The translations under genes were made by a program, and so were the position numbers. Positions 33,801 through 45,239 of a DNA stretch of 64,000 nucleotides are shown piece by piece. Every line of letters starts with the position of its first letter. The first letter of the stretch is position 1. Under the pieces are notes generated by a model, which searched no databases, had not been told where the DNA came from, and worked only from the letters and a program-made list of their open reading frames with translations. Source of the stretch: Symsagittifera roscoffensis (Eukaryota > Xenacoelomorpha > Acoela > Convolutidae); contig NC_087065.1 of assembly GCF_963678635.1 (NCBI RefSeq), positions 67,799,374 to 67,863,373 on the forward strand, given 5' to 3'.

Positions 33801-36800
33801 TCATCCATGTCTTAGATAAACTGAAGCACCCGTCTCGTACCGATCTGTTTTCTATTATAACAAGCATGCCCTACAATACCAGACTGTTTCTGCAAAGTTC
33901 GTTATTTCGGATTTCGAAATACCACCACAATCAAGTGTTAGCAACTCATGCAGACGTTACATTCTACCCATTTAGTTTTTTTTAATTCACCCTTTCCTGA
34001 CACGTAGGGCAGACTTCAATTTGAGTGTTTTTGCAACGTAAATTTTGATACCTCCTTCATAAATGCAGGTTCCTATTTCTTGAGCCTCAAATTGTCTAAA
34101 ATTACTGCAAGTGAGCAACCATTGCTAGACCATCTTTTTCTACATACCAAAAACTGTTGAATTTGAATAGATCCTTATTCACAGCCAAATTTAGCAAACT
34201 GTTTTTGCAAGACAATACAGGAGGATTGATTTGCTTGAACTATCTTCTCATGGCTGTATCAATAGCTTCAATGAGTGGAATTGTAGTATACAAACCCTTT
34301 ACACTAATGAAAAATTATGCTTTCGTAAGAGTCAAGTTTCGTTATTCTCAAAGTTCTCTCTAGCCATGTGAATAATCGTTTCTAAGTTTGACCCATCAAA
34401 TTTTTCATAGTACTGTGCCAAAATTTTGCTCAATTGGTCATACGAGCTCTCAAGTATATGAAAGACAGGCGGCCGGTATGTTTGTGCTTTTCGCACTTTT
34501 GCTAACCCATACAACCTAACCGGCTGCACCACTTTTGGATCTTAAGCCGGTATAAAGCGCCTCGCTGATTTCATCTTTTTTCGTCGATAGTATTTTTTTT
34601 TGTATTTTCTAAATCAAAACGATTTTTATCAAAATTCTTCGCTGATTCAATCGCCTGATGGGAAAAAAATCATTCAACAAAAATCTACGAAATTGTCAAA
34701 CGGCACAGCCGAAAGACAATTGTCTTGTACTATTTTTTCTGGCTTTTCCTCTCCTTTCTTTGAACTTTTCTCGTATCGAAAGTTTTGTTCAAAAATCAAC
34801 ACTTCCTTCATCTATTGCGGCGAGCTCACTTGTTAAAAAACCTTGATTGCCTCTGTCTTAAATTCTTGTATAGTCTATTTTGTCTTTCCGAGCGTTTGAA
34901 GCTTGTTTTTGTGTAGGCTGTTGGTATTACCTCTTAATTGCTGACTGAGATAGAATACAATTGAAGGTCATCAATTTTTGTTGTTCCTTTTACGCACTTT
35001 GTTTTCTCCTTTGCTGTAGCTAGGGTTATTTGAACTCAATTCGTCTTTTCCTGGCTCAGTTCCAAGCTGACATAAGTGAAGGCTGTGCATTACCTAATCG
35101 AAAACGCTGTTTTTCGGCACCCTAAACATCAAGAAATCTGGTAAAATTTCGTTATCAAGACTTTTTGTCAGAGAGTTTTTTCTCAGGAAAAATTTATTTT
35201 AGTTACTAAAGTGCATAAGATACTAATATATCAAAGACGAAATATGAGGAGTGGTAGTACCAACAACCTTGCAGTCCCATTTTTGCAGGCCACGAGCAAT
35301 TAAACCAATGCAGCATTCACCAAAACAAAACCCAATAGCATCTTACTACTTGGTGGTCGACCCCTCGTCTTCTTCTGAATTCTCACAGACAACGCCTGTT
35401 TTCGCGCCTTGTGACGTCTCTGCGATGATTTCTTGGTTTGCGTCCAAGTCGTCGAAGAAATACCGGGCATATAATCTCGATGGGACAATGCCATACGCAG
35501 TAACTTAAGCTCAACTCGCTTGAATGATGTAGTTTGAGATACTCTCTGAATACCAAGGGCTTCTGTCAATTGCTTCTAAAGATGAGATAACTTGTTGTCT
35601 TGATAACGATAAGCTCAGCATTCTGCAGTTTGGAAAAATTATCGGGACTACCCGTTCTTCAGCAATAGAACCTGTTGTCACTTCAATTGCAGATACAGAA
35701 GTAACTCATCAACTTGGCATGGAGTATAGTTGTTGGTGCGTTGAGTTACCATTTTTTTGTTCATCACATCGTGCCGGATGATAATCTGCTTTTTGGCCAC
35801 AGGTGAGCGTTTCATCAAATGTCGTAGTTTTTTCTCCTGTTCCCAGTGTTTGGTTTCTAAAAGAGGCAGAACGGGGACTGCGTATATCTTCAACTCCGTC
35901 TCTTTCCATTCCTACCGTTCGAGTTGGTTCAGTCTGTGAAAAAACTGCCAGGCAGCTACTATCATTGCCTTATTAAAATTCTTCAAACACTAGTGACATT
36001 ATATCTAAGAAGATGGTAACACTTGTTGAAACATTTATAGCTCTGTTAAAAACCTATAGAAAGTTTTTGCACAGTTCACGTGTTGATTTCTGTTTGGTCA
36101 GAAGCAGATTATTTTTATAAGTTATTGCTGAAATTATTAGAAGTTCACAAAAAAATTTAATAAAACTTTTGAAATGTTAATTGTTTCGTTTTCTGACATT
36201 TTGTGCATCATCCGGATTAAAGATTTTTGCAAACATACAAAAAAGATCCATGATCAAAGAAGCGACAAGCAGTTATTTTAAATTGTTTCTAAATTTTTTT
36301 TACAAATGGAGGAGTTCTAGTGTTTTTGATATTGATTTTACTTGGAGGTTAAATATTACTGAAAAAGAATTTTAAAAAAAATCTTTTTTCAAAAAATTTT
36401 TTCTTTGCTTTGAATTACGTTCATAAAAAGCCCTACCAAGCATTGAGAATCAATAAACGAGCAGCAGTTAAGGAGATAAAATCAGGTCGACCATCTTTCA
36501 GCCGAAACGAAACTGTCGTCCTAAAAAAAATTTGAACTATCAAACTTTAATACTCTAAATTTTTTCAACCCATCCTTACTGAAACATGCAAAAGCATTTA
36601 AAACTCCCGCTTGAATCTTTCTAAATTAACTACTTAAAAAACAATTTTTAACTGAAGGGAAAAAATCGATAAAAAAAATTTTAAGCAATGGAAATAAAAT
36701 GCTGGAAAAACGTTCCATTCAATATAATTCCAGTTGAAAAAAAACAGAAAATCTGCCAACAGCAATTAACAAAACAATCAAAAATCCAAAAAAATATACT

Positions 36801-39800
36801 TTTCCCTCATTGAAAACGACTAAAAAACTGATTACGACCTAAGATGATCTAAGAAGTGAAGAGAAGTAGTTTCATTTGAATTTTATAAAGTTTGAGCAAA
36901 TCAGCCTCTTCGTTAAAAGATATATGTGCATGCAGTCATTTTTGTTTGCAGAAAATGTTAGAAAAGTTGTTTACGGGGGAAAACTGTTGCTCTCGGTTGC
37001 AAGTTACTTGCTCTCGCAAGTGAAAAGGAGTGAGTTCCACATCACTTTTTGTGAAATACGCGCGTTTTTTACATCAATTTTTGTTCTTCGGCTACTATCG
37101 TCCAGCGTGAATGCATTTCAGCCTTCTCAAGACCAAGTTCGAATAAAGAACTATAAACAAAGACAAATAACTCAGTGCACACTATAATTACGGCATATAT
37201 CAGCTGCCTCTTCATTAAACGATTATGTTCAAAACAAAGATATTCAAAATTCAGACTAGTTGCGTACTTCTTAAAAAACACTGGGCAACATTGAAAACTT
37301 AACACTAAGTTTGCGATTGAAGATAGCCCTATTAAGTTTGATGGTGTACTCATATTGGTATCTTACTGAAAGTACTTAAAGTGGGGAAGAAAGATTCGAA
37401 ACCTCCCCGGTTCGTTCCTTAAACTTTTGTAATCAGGTGTAACTCCACCTCTCGGAAATTTACCTGGGCATGATAGAAACACGAGAGGTTGGGTTGTGCC
37501 AAGCGGAGTAAATTTATAAGAGTCAAGTCCACAGTCAGATATTCATCTGACCCTTTTCTAGTGCTATCTACCAGGACATATGTAACGCATATACCATGGG
37601 GACTGACTGAGTAATCTGCGATAGGAATTAGGACTACTGCTTCATAATTGGGAACGTGGAACTATGGATAGGTTGTTTTTCTACGAGCAGTAGTGAACGG
37701 GTATTTACGTGGTAGCTATAGGTTTAGTGGTAGTTGTGTGGTCGTGCGTCGACGGAAATTAGGTGTAGGCGCGAAACTATTGGCGGGGGAGTTGAAAGAT
37801 AGTTCAAAAGTGATACTTACCAATTCAGATAGCTAATTTTATCCTCATGCTATTTTGAATGTCACCAATTTTGATAAGATAAGATCAAAAATTACCAATT
37901 TTGACAAATGTGCGCGAAATTAACAAAATTGAGACCTGTCCTGGGTGCGGACCGGGCGGTCCCCGGCGGTGAAAATGGGGACAAGCGACTTTCTTGTTCT
38001 TTTTCTATTTCCCGAGTTTTCGACGGGCATCATTAGGGTCTGGCATATGTTCGCTCGCGTTTTATGCGATAGATGATACATCGGAACGGTGTCTAGGATG
38101 ACCATTCGCTCTTCCTTACATTTGGTGCAGGTTACGGTGACATCTTGGCAGTAAACTCGTAAGTTTTTTGCGCGGTATTGCGCGAGACACTTTTGCTGTA
38201 AGACCTTGCAGTCGCCAGTGTGGTCTAAATCTGCCTCATGAATACGACGAAGGGTATCTTCACACAAAACATCAGTGGTTGCTCTATTGAAATATAAGTG
38301 AAAATTTTTACTGATTTTGGAAATTCCCCAGATACAAAATTGTTTGTACCATTTTAAGGCGTACCATCTTATGCACGAAAACATGCTACAACCTGTTGCC
38401 TCGAAAAAAAAACATTTTTTATCAGGTTGAGTTGTTTTCGAGAAGTCAACTTTCAAAAAACGGACAAGAAATAAAAACATCGACATTACTGCAGGCCATA
38501 GTTTTTTTAAAGATAATCTGGACGTGAGCGTTTACACAATGAATTTTTGCTCAGCTATTTCTGTTTTAATTGAGCCCAAAATCTCAGATTTGGAATGGTA
38601 GTTTTCGAGACAAGTCAAAAAACGGCAAGAAACTTTCAAGAAACCAAAAATTTGACATAACCGAGGGTCATAACTTTTTGTGCAAAAAAAACTGAGCGTT
38701 ACCATTTTATGCAACCAGGGGAGCTTCCCACAACCCTTTTTACCCAATGGAACCAAAACCTCAGATTTGGAAGAGTAGTTTTTGAGAAAACTCAAAACTT
38801 TCAAAAAAGGTTAAGAAAATCGAAAATTGACGTTTTTGAGGGCCATAAATTTTGTATTTAAAAACTTGGGCGTAGCTGCTAATGCAGGGGAACTTCCTAC
38901 AATCTGTTCTATCCATTGAATTCATAATTTCAGATTTGGGAAGGTAGTTTTGAGAAAAATGTCAAAAATCCAGAAATTTAGGTCAAAGTTCCCGCCACAC
39001 TCTCTTTCGAAGGCTGCAGAAAGTGGAGTAAGATAAAAACAGCCTAGGGCCAGGGGCGGATTTAGGGATGTGGCGGACGCCTTTCCCCCTCAGGGATTCG
39101 ACCCCCTGCCGACCCGATGGGTCCCCCCTTTGGTACTTTTTAAGAAATCCATTTTCGGCCGATTGACCCAAAAATTTTTCTAAAGGAGCCTTGGGCGCCA
39201 AAATATTCTAATTTTGAGGGGAAGCGCGCGCCGAAAAAAAAGCAATTTTTTGGTCAAAATTTTCCAAAAAGTGCCTAAAAACGCCTTTTTTGGACTGTTT
39301 TTTCAAATTTTTGCCTAAAAAGGGACCAAACCATGCTTAGGGAGAGCTCAAAAATCAATTCGGTTGACCTAAAAAAAAATTCGACAAAATTTCGAGAAAA
39401 TCCTAGATCCGCCCCTGCCTAGGGCATTACACATACACACAGCGCAGTGGGCGGATTTTTTAAAAACCCCGATAGAATAACTTTTGAGAAAAACTAAATT
39501 TTTTGAAATACGAAAAAAAATTTCCAAAGCGTCTCAAAAAATTCTTAAATTAAAAAAACCAGATCCCATACATTTTCATAATACCTGTTCTTATCAAACA
39601 AAAATTATGGAAAAATTTTGGTTTTCTTATTTAGTTTACTGGTTAAGTTGTTACCGTGTGTTTTGAGTGAAAATCGAGGTTTGCTTAGCTGAAGTTAATT
39701 TTAACCAACCAGATGCGAGCAGTTTGATCCAGTTTTAAAAAAAAAAATGACAAGCTTTGGGGCCATGTAATAGAAAACACCAGGAAAAACTAAATGGATC

Positions 39801-40114
39801 TACTTAAACTAATCCCTCCCCCGCCCACCCCATGGTATCTACTAAAGAATCTCCATCCCCATAAGCAAACAGTGAATTAGCACTAGAGCGTTCTATTTAT
39901 AATTCAAATTTTGCTGCATTATGATTTGTCGAAAATTCTACTAACTTAATTTAGTTAACAATTACATCCCCTTCTTGAAAGGGGAGGGGGTAAGTGTTAA
40001 TTAGAGTAGGTTTGTGTTAAATAAATCAACTTACACTAATCCGCCCCCTGTGGCATAACACATGGTCAGACACAGCAGCACCAGAAACTCACCAAACTCC
40101 CATTTGGTCGCCAT
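26487..40114 (-). CDS. Monocarboxylate-transporter-like MFS carrier, two coding exons
   Basis: Exon 1 (40114-40035) begins MATKWEFGEFLVLLCLTMCY and ends TTAGT|GTAAGT. Exon 2 (27843-26487) starts after acceptor TGCTTAG, and the join GT|G TAC is in frame, giving 478 aa. Exon 1 supplies the first transmembrane segment missing from exon 2. Alignment by eye to the MCT start (W-x-x-x-E/V-F...LGLMQGTW..K) fits the SLC16-type MFS fold. Exon 2 shows 11 further hydrophobic segments, a GMGMGMVMVS glycine-rich helix, and a charged, likely cytosolic loop at about residues 194-280 between TM6 and TM7. This family moves monocarboxylates or other small organic anions across the plasma membrane; the substrate here cannot be inferred. 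The 12.2 kb intron is full of repeats. The start context GAGAGATGG is good, and an acceptor-like AAACAG at 40146-40141 suggests a 26-nt leader or an upstream exon. The 3' end is 182 bp from SLU7. Confidence 0.85.
27962..28382. mobile_element. hAT-type MITE with 17-bp TIRs and 8-bp TSD
   Basis: CAGGCCCCGGATTTTAG (27962-27978) is exactly inverted as CTAAAATCCGGGGCCTG (28366-28382). The flanking 8 bases are TTTATCTG and TTCATCTG, seven of eight identical. Eight-base duplication and a CAGG terminus are typical of the hAT superfamily. The 421-bp body has no coding capacity, so it would depend on a transposase elsewhere. It lies in the transporter intron, 119 bp from exon 2. Confidence 0.88.
29850..30985 (+). 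repeat. Degenerate ~165-bp tandem array, seven units
   Basis: ATCTCG(A/G)AAACT recurs at 29904, 30063, 30225, 30399, 30569, 30736 and 30903 (spacings 159-174). Each unit also contains AGCAGTC, GGAGGC(A/C)AGATT(C/T)GC and TACAGGGTTGGGAATTTCA. Long open frames here (29643-29987, 30603-31022) are products of the array. Confidence 0.9.
32784..34532 (-). pseudogene. Penelope-like element, copy 1: RT, Cys cluster and GIY-YIG remnants
   Basis: On the minus strand an open piece at 34532-34332 reads RLYGLAKVRKAQTYRP, typical of the start of Penelope RT. Then follow, with stops and frame changes, GLYTTIPLIEAIDTAMRR and NKDLFKF...WYVEKDGLAM to about 34150. A cysteine pair CPTCQE near 34000 is followed in another frame by VECNVCMSC. 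ENGTLNFLDIF at about 33690 and a GIY-YIG-like piece (VGQTARR.ATRVDEQ, about 33150) precede a longer frame 33077-32784 containing NYTREEIMSCDLTLN. The order RT then endonuclease is that of Penelope-like elements. Possible N-terminal remnants reach 35910. It lies within the transporter intron. Confidence 0.8.
37430..38300 (-). other. Two unexplained open segments with splice signals
   Basis: On the minus strand an acceptor TTTCAATAG at about 38300 leads into ~125 open codons ending near 37920: TLRRIHEADLDHTGDCKVLQ, VYCQDVTVTCTKCKEERMVI. It is cysteine-containing and less AT-rich than its surroundings. Further down, 37660-37430 is open for ~78 codons (VVLIPIADYSVSPHGICVTY, STRKGSDEYLTVDLTLINLL), with a donor-like CCCAG|GTAAAT. 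I do not recognise either. They could be exons of a nested gene, alternative exons of the transporter transcript, or remains of an unknown mobile element. Confidence 0.3.
38465..38985. repeat. Degenerate ~170-bp tandem array, three units
   Basis: CAGATTTGGAA/GGGAAG(G/A)GTAGTTTT recurs at 38585, 38762 and 38931; GCAGGGGA(A/G)CTTCC(C/T)ACAA lies between them. A related fragment is at 10640. The array directly precedes the MITE at 39051. Confidence 0.8.
39051..39417 (-). mobile_element. hAT-type MITE with perfect 8-bp TSD
   Basis: CAGGGGCGGATTTAGGG at the left and CCTAGATCCGCCCCTG at the right are terminal inverted repeats. CCTAGGGC at 39043-39050 and again at 39418-39425 is a perfect 8-bp target duplication. 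At 367 bp and without coding capacity, it is a MITE of the hAT type. Related copies: 3395, 9683, 13027. It lies in the transporter intron. Confidence 0.95.
40035..40114 (-). CDS. MCT-like transporter coding exon 1
   Basis: Eighty bases from ATG to the donor GT|GTAAGT. Twenty-six codons plus two bases; hydrophobic FLVLLCLTMCYATGGGLV supplies TM1. Assignment to the exon 12 kb away rests on exact phase and on completion of the fold, without any transcript. Confidence 0.78.
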
Positions 40115-40140
40115 CTCTCCTTCTGCTCGTAAGGCTCCGA

Positions 40141-42327
40141 CTGTTTCAAATAAATGCGAATTTTCGAGGATTATTAATAAATATGATTTTTGAGTTTTAA
40201 AATAAATGTAAAATGAATGTAATAGTTATCAGAAATATCAGTTATAATGAGTAGCAAAAAGTTAAGGAAGAGCCGTCTACCAATTTTGAGAAATTATTGA
40301 ATGCAATTTTGAATTTTTGGGTAATCTTGAGTCCTTACTTTTGGACTGAAAATTAATTTTTTTTCCGGCTGTTTTTTTGCTTGAATAGGTCAATTACTAT
40401 TTTCAGATAGTCTGCTCCAATTTTTTCCAACTCTACATTAGTCGAGTTTTGATTTTTAAATTAATTGTTACAAGATAGGCAACAAGAATAAGTTGTAGTT
40501 TTTACAAATTTATCTTTATTTTTGGACATAGTTCTGACCTTGAAAAAACAATCGAATTGTCAAAACTGTAATAATACAAACAGGATTGCGTTTTTTCGGT
40601 GACGTCCATTTTTTGCCTAATGTCAGGACTGCAATCGAAAAAAATTCATTCAATTACGATCTGCCCATGCTTTTCTTCAGAGGCAGAAAACAGATAAAAC
40701 AGGGCGACAAAAAGGCAAACGCGAAACTTCAAAGATTTATTTAAATTTAGTTGAAGCTTGGAGGTCAAAATTATTTCAATGTTTGAAACGTATATAAAAA
40801 ATTGGAAATCGATAAAATGTTAGAAACTAACAATCAGAAATAACAATTATACATAAAATAAATTTTTAGCATAATATTTTGCATGCAGTTTTGATGCTTC
40901 GAATATCCTTTAGTCAAAATTAGAATGACCTTGAATCAAATTTGACCTTGAGACTTCTTTTGTGTCTGATAAAATTCTGCATGGAAATTTTGATTCTTTT
41001 AATTCATTTTGTTCATTCCAACTTTTACTTTTTATTCACTGAGTTCCAAGAGTTTCAACAGTTTCAAAAAAATAGCAATTTATTTAATTCAGAAACTTCT
41101 TGGATCCAAAAATTGATATTTCAGACTAAAGTTATGTCTGAGGGTCGCCTGAAAATTCAAATTTGCATGCAAATCAGTTGATACAATATAATTTCATTAA
41201 ACCTTATGAACTTACAGAACAAAGAAGGTACTCAAAGCGCTCTTACAAGGTAGTAATGAAGGATCGATTGAACTATTGCCCTACAATCGCGCGTTTATTA
41301 AATTTAGAGATTTGAAACGTCGCTGAAAAGACCGTTTAGGACTGGCTAGCTATGCCAAATGATACGATTGTAACTCCGACTTTGAGATGCCAAACATATG
41401 ATTTCGAATCTGAATTTATCTTGAATGACTGAAACGATCTTGCGACCGGTGATTTTAGCAAACAGAGATTTTGAACCCTATGGGAATTTTATTTCATTCA
41501 TTTTGACTGAAAATGTAACTAAACTATTTGTTTATCAATCGACTGAGGTTGAATTTTGTTTTTCAACAAATTTTCTCTTTTCGTTTGACAAGAGGTCAAA
41601 AACCGGGTGCAAGGCGACTTATATTTGATGAGAGCATATATAAATGTCAATGCTATGGTAAGAATGGAACGCAGGATCTGGTGATTTTCGCTGGGTTCAA
41701 GAAATCAGGGTTTGTGATTTTAAGGAAAACTCATCTCGAAATTGCAAATAAACAAAGTGACAATCATGATGACAAACAAGCTTCTCAAATAAGTTCGGTT
41801 GAAACAAACTAAATAGAGGGGTGAGAATAAGAAAAGCGGTCAAGGAGAGTTTTCTCGAGATGTTTCAACAAACAAAAAAACACAGCCAAAACAAGAAAAA
41901 TCCTCAGCTCCACGTTGTTCAGCTCACATGCGTTATCAGCAAGCATTTTTCTTGCTCTTAAAAAAGCGGTGCACCCCACCCAACCAAGTTTTTATCATAA
42001 ACTACATAAGAGGAGCGACAAAAATTTAACATCTCGTTCAGATATACTTATTTTTATAGTTGTGAACATTTTTCACTACACGTAACTCGAAATTCTGCAG
42101 GATTCGCCAATATCAGTTAAACCTATTACAAAAAAGTCTCCTGGTTTGATCGTGTTCTACTAAATCTATATTAATGCTTTCTTTGCAGCTTGATGAATTT
42201 TTTTGCCAAAACGCTAGAATTAATCGACTGCTTGTCATCACCAATGTAATAATGAATAAAACACTTGAGTTTTGAGTTTGTTGATATCGGATATTCAAAA
42301 TCAATGCATTGAATATAATATACCAGA
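40141..42327. other. No gene or clear repeat seen; upstream of the transporter
   Basis: This stretch would hold the promoter or an upstream leader exon of the transporter, but I could identify neither. Small open frames have no recognisable domains. Confidence 0.45.
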
Positions 42328-43398
42328 ACTGGAGTTTCATAGATAATAATCGATTATATTGTCAATTTATAGTCAGTATGTTAAATTACAAAAGTAATCG
42401 ATTAGATTCCATTAAAAACGGATTATAATCCTGTTATTTTTGTATCAAAAAATCCATTATAATTAATTAAATCGATTATAATCCATTAAAATGGATTATA
42501 ATCCTAATATTTTTTATATCAATATAATCTATTATAATTAATTATTATCGACTATAATCCATTATAAATTTATTATAATCCTAATATATTTTATATCAAA
42601 ATAATCCATTGCAATATTAATGGATGTTTTGAGACGTTATTGGTGAATTTTGTAAGTTTTTCAAGTTACCTCACTTCCTGTTTAGTGGTGTTGCTACGAA
42701 TAACGTTTCATAAAATTAAATTTTTCACATAAGCTTTTAATCGTTTAATTTTCTCTTTTTCAATTTGGCAGTTTAACAGTTTATTTAACTGTTATTTTTT
42801 TACCAAAAGCTAATCGCCCACTAAAAATGCCAATCACCCACTACCCATCCGCGCCGCCTACTGCCCCTTCCCGGGGGATGATTCTACGGGGGAGGGGTTC
42901 TACGGGGGGGGGGGGGGGAGAGATGGTAGGGGAACACCTGGCACATGCATAAGCGTGCGTTTAAGGCCGTGAAACGCTTGCTTATGCATCTCCCATGTCC
43001 CAGGTCTTCAAGTCTTCCTCCACCATTTTTTCAGAAAAAAAATCAATTAGTTCATAAGTTGATTTTTCTCGAAATATGGTGGTTGAAGACCTGATACATT
43101 CATAAACGCTGGTTTCAGGGATTGAAGTATTTAAACAATATGTAATTGTGCAAATTTCTTATCCACATGTTTCAAGAGTTTAATTACCTTTAAACAATTT
43201 TCTGCAGAAAAAAATATCAATTTTCATGGATTTTTGTGGCCTAAAAAATTATTTATATGGTAAAAATAATCGATTATCATGGATTTTTTAATATTGAAAA
43301 AAGTCGATTATAATCCCTAAAAATCAATTTTCATGGTTGAATGGGTCAAGAAAATTGATTATATGGGTTAAATATAATCCACTCCATGAAACTCCAGT
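42328..43398. mobile_element. 1.07-kb TIR element with AT-rich palindromic arms
   Basis: ACTGGAGTTTCAT (42328-42340) is exactly inverted as ATGAAACTCCAGT (43386-43398). Both ends run into repeats of ATTATAATCGATTATAATCC type, with TATCAAAATAATCCATT spacers recurring every ~75 bp (42422, 42494, 42572). The middle holds the inverted 42925-43040 unit pair. No target duplication was recognised and nothing is coded. Confidence 0.65.
42925..43125. repeat. Head-to-head inverted pair of a ~50-bp unit plus a third copy
   Basis: ATGGTAGGGGAACACCTGGC ACATGCATAAGCGTGCGTTT at 42926 is followed after a short loop by its reverse complement, AAACGCTTGCTTATGCATCT...CCACCAT. A third, diverged copy (ATGGTGGTTGAAGACCTGAT ACATTCATAAACG) starts at 43076, and a fourth lies alone at 60304. 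Confidence 0.8.
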
Positions 43399-44689
43399 GC
43401 GGGTAGCTAAAAATTCGGGACTTATCAGAGCTGAAAAACTGCAGGATATTCTTTTCTCCCCAAATGTTCAGTGGTAGCACAAGAACATACTTTATAAAAC
43501 ACTGCATAAGCTAACAGCACAGAAAAATTTTGAAAGTATCAGGGAAAACGATTTTTTTTCTAATTTTTTTCTTTACAAGCGTAATAATTTCATGATTTCA
43601 AACTTGAAACATTACACTTGTCCAAAAATTCTCTTTTTTGAAAATGACGAAGTAGAGATCTGAAAGGGAAGCAATTGCCTCGAAAATTTGGAAATTTTCA
43701 AATGTTCGACAGGCAAAAATTCTTGACTGAGCAGAAACAAAAATAATTGTGAGTCTGGCTTCAGGATTTTGAACATTTTGGTGTTAGGTTCATTTCTATT
43801 CAACCAAAACTATAAAGCTAAAATACAATCTTAGTTGAATTCTTAAGACTCAGCTGGCCAATTTATACAACAAGCCGGATTATTTGATTTTTTTTAAATT
43901 GATGATAAAGAATCATAAACACCAAAATCATAGTTTGGAGATGTATTAATTCCAATACTTTCTAGTTTATCTTTATTAATAATTTTTGTAATATTTTTGA
44001 ACATAGTTCATGCAATTTTCATCAATTTAAACTAAAAGGTAAGCTGCTGGCAATTTGATACAGTTTAGTTGGTTACATTAAACATTCAACAAATATATGA
44101 TCGAAAAGAGATCTGCTAAAACACAGATCTGCTAGATCTGTTTTTTTTTTATTATCAGTCTTTGATGAACCACAAAACTTTTAGTTTTCGGTTTGGTTAG
44201 AAATTGCAACATTATCAGCATTATTTAACAAGTTTTCTAGATTTTTTAAAAAAACTTGGACTCAAAAAATGTTGAAAATCTTACCACCAGTTGATTCAAT
44301 AATTGGTGATATAATTCGTTGATTCGCTTGAAATACGCTCTCTCGTTTTTTATTTATTCTAACTCAATTTTCAAACATTGCCTTGTTCCAAATCTGTGCT
44401 CATGCTTTCTTTGTCAATTGACTGATTTACTCTTTTGTTTATTTACGCTTTGTTCGACCGCTTGTGATCTTCAAGGTAAAATCAAAATTAATAAAAATTT
44501 CATTAAGTTGACAGTTTTGGTTTCTGGGTGCTTTGCAAAAAAGCACAACTACAAGGTTGAGTTTTAACAGTGTGACAAAACTGCAGTATATTCTTTTCTT
44601 CATACCAAAATCTTTAGGCCGTTAAGTTTTTGTAGCAAGTGTTAAAGTATTATTCATGCAGTTAGTTGGAGCAGTAATCGAAAAAATGA

Positions 44690-44966
44690 GGCTAGGTCTT
44701 TTACCAGACTGACCTTTTTCCAGATCGACTTTTTACCAGACCACAATGCAATGACTCAATTATTACAAGTTAAAATTAGTGTAAGATTTGAAAAGGATGC
44801 GGTTAGAACAAACAAAACTTCGCTGAGAAACAGTGAAATCATTGTCTTTAACCACACTAAATGGCGGCATTACATCTGTCAATCAAATTTGTTTATCGAG
44901 CCTGTTAAAAGATCTATGTTTTGACTTTTCTGGTTAAAAGTTAGTCTGGTAAAAAGTCGGTCCGCG
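44690..44966. repeat. Inverted repeat GACTTTTTACCAGAC, ~200 bp apart
   Basis: GACTTTTTACCAGAC near 44729 is exactly inverted as GTCTGGTAAAAAGTC near 44944, with a further diverged half (TTTTACCAGACTGACC, 44699) outside. Probably the ends of a small foldback or MITE-like element. Confidence 0.6.
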
Positions 44967-45239
44967 AAAAAAATATGCTGAATAAAATCATGCCAAATCT
45001 CACCAAAACGAAATACCTGAAGAAATGTATACAAATTTGGATTTTTTTTCTGACTCATCAAACCTGGCACATCACGCTGGTCCAAAAAATCAAAGTTTAC
45101 AATACCACAATGAAGAAGACTTAGAAAAAAGTGTTTGCATTGTGAGCCTGAATTTGGGAAATTTGATTTTTTTTTCTAAAATCAAATAGACCATGTCATC
45201 AAGTTGCCGGCATTCAATTTCAAGCGTTAATAATCATTT

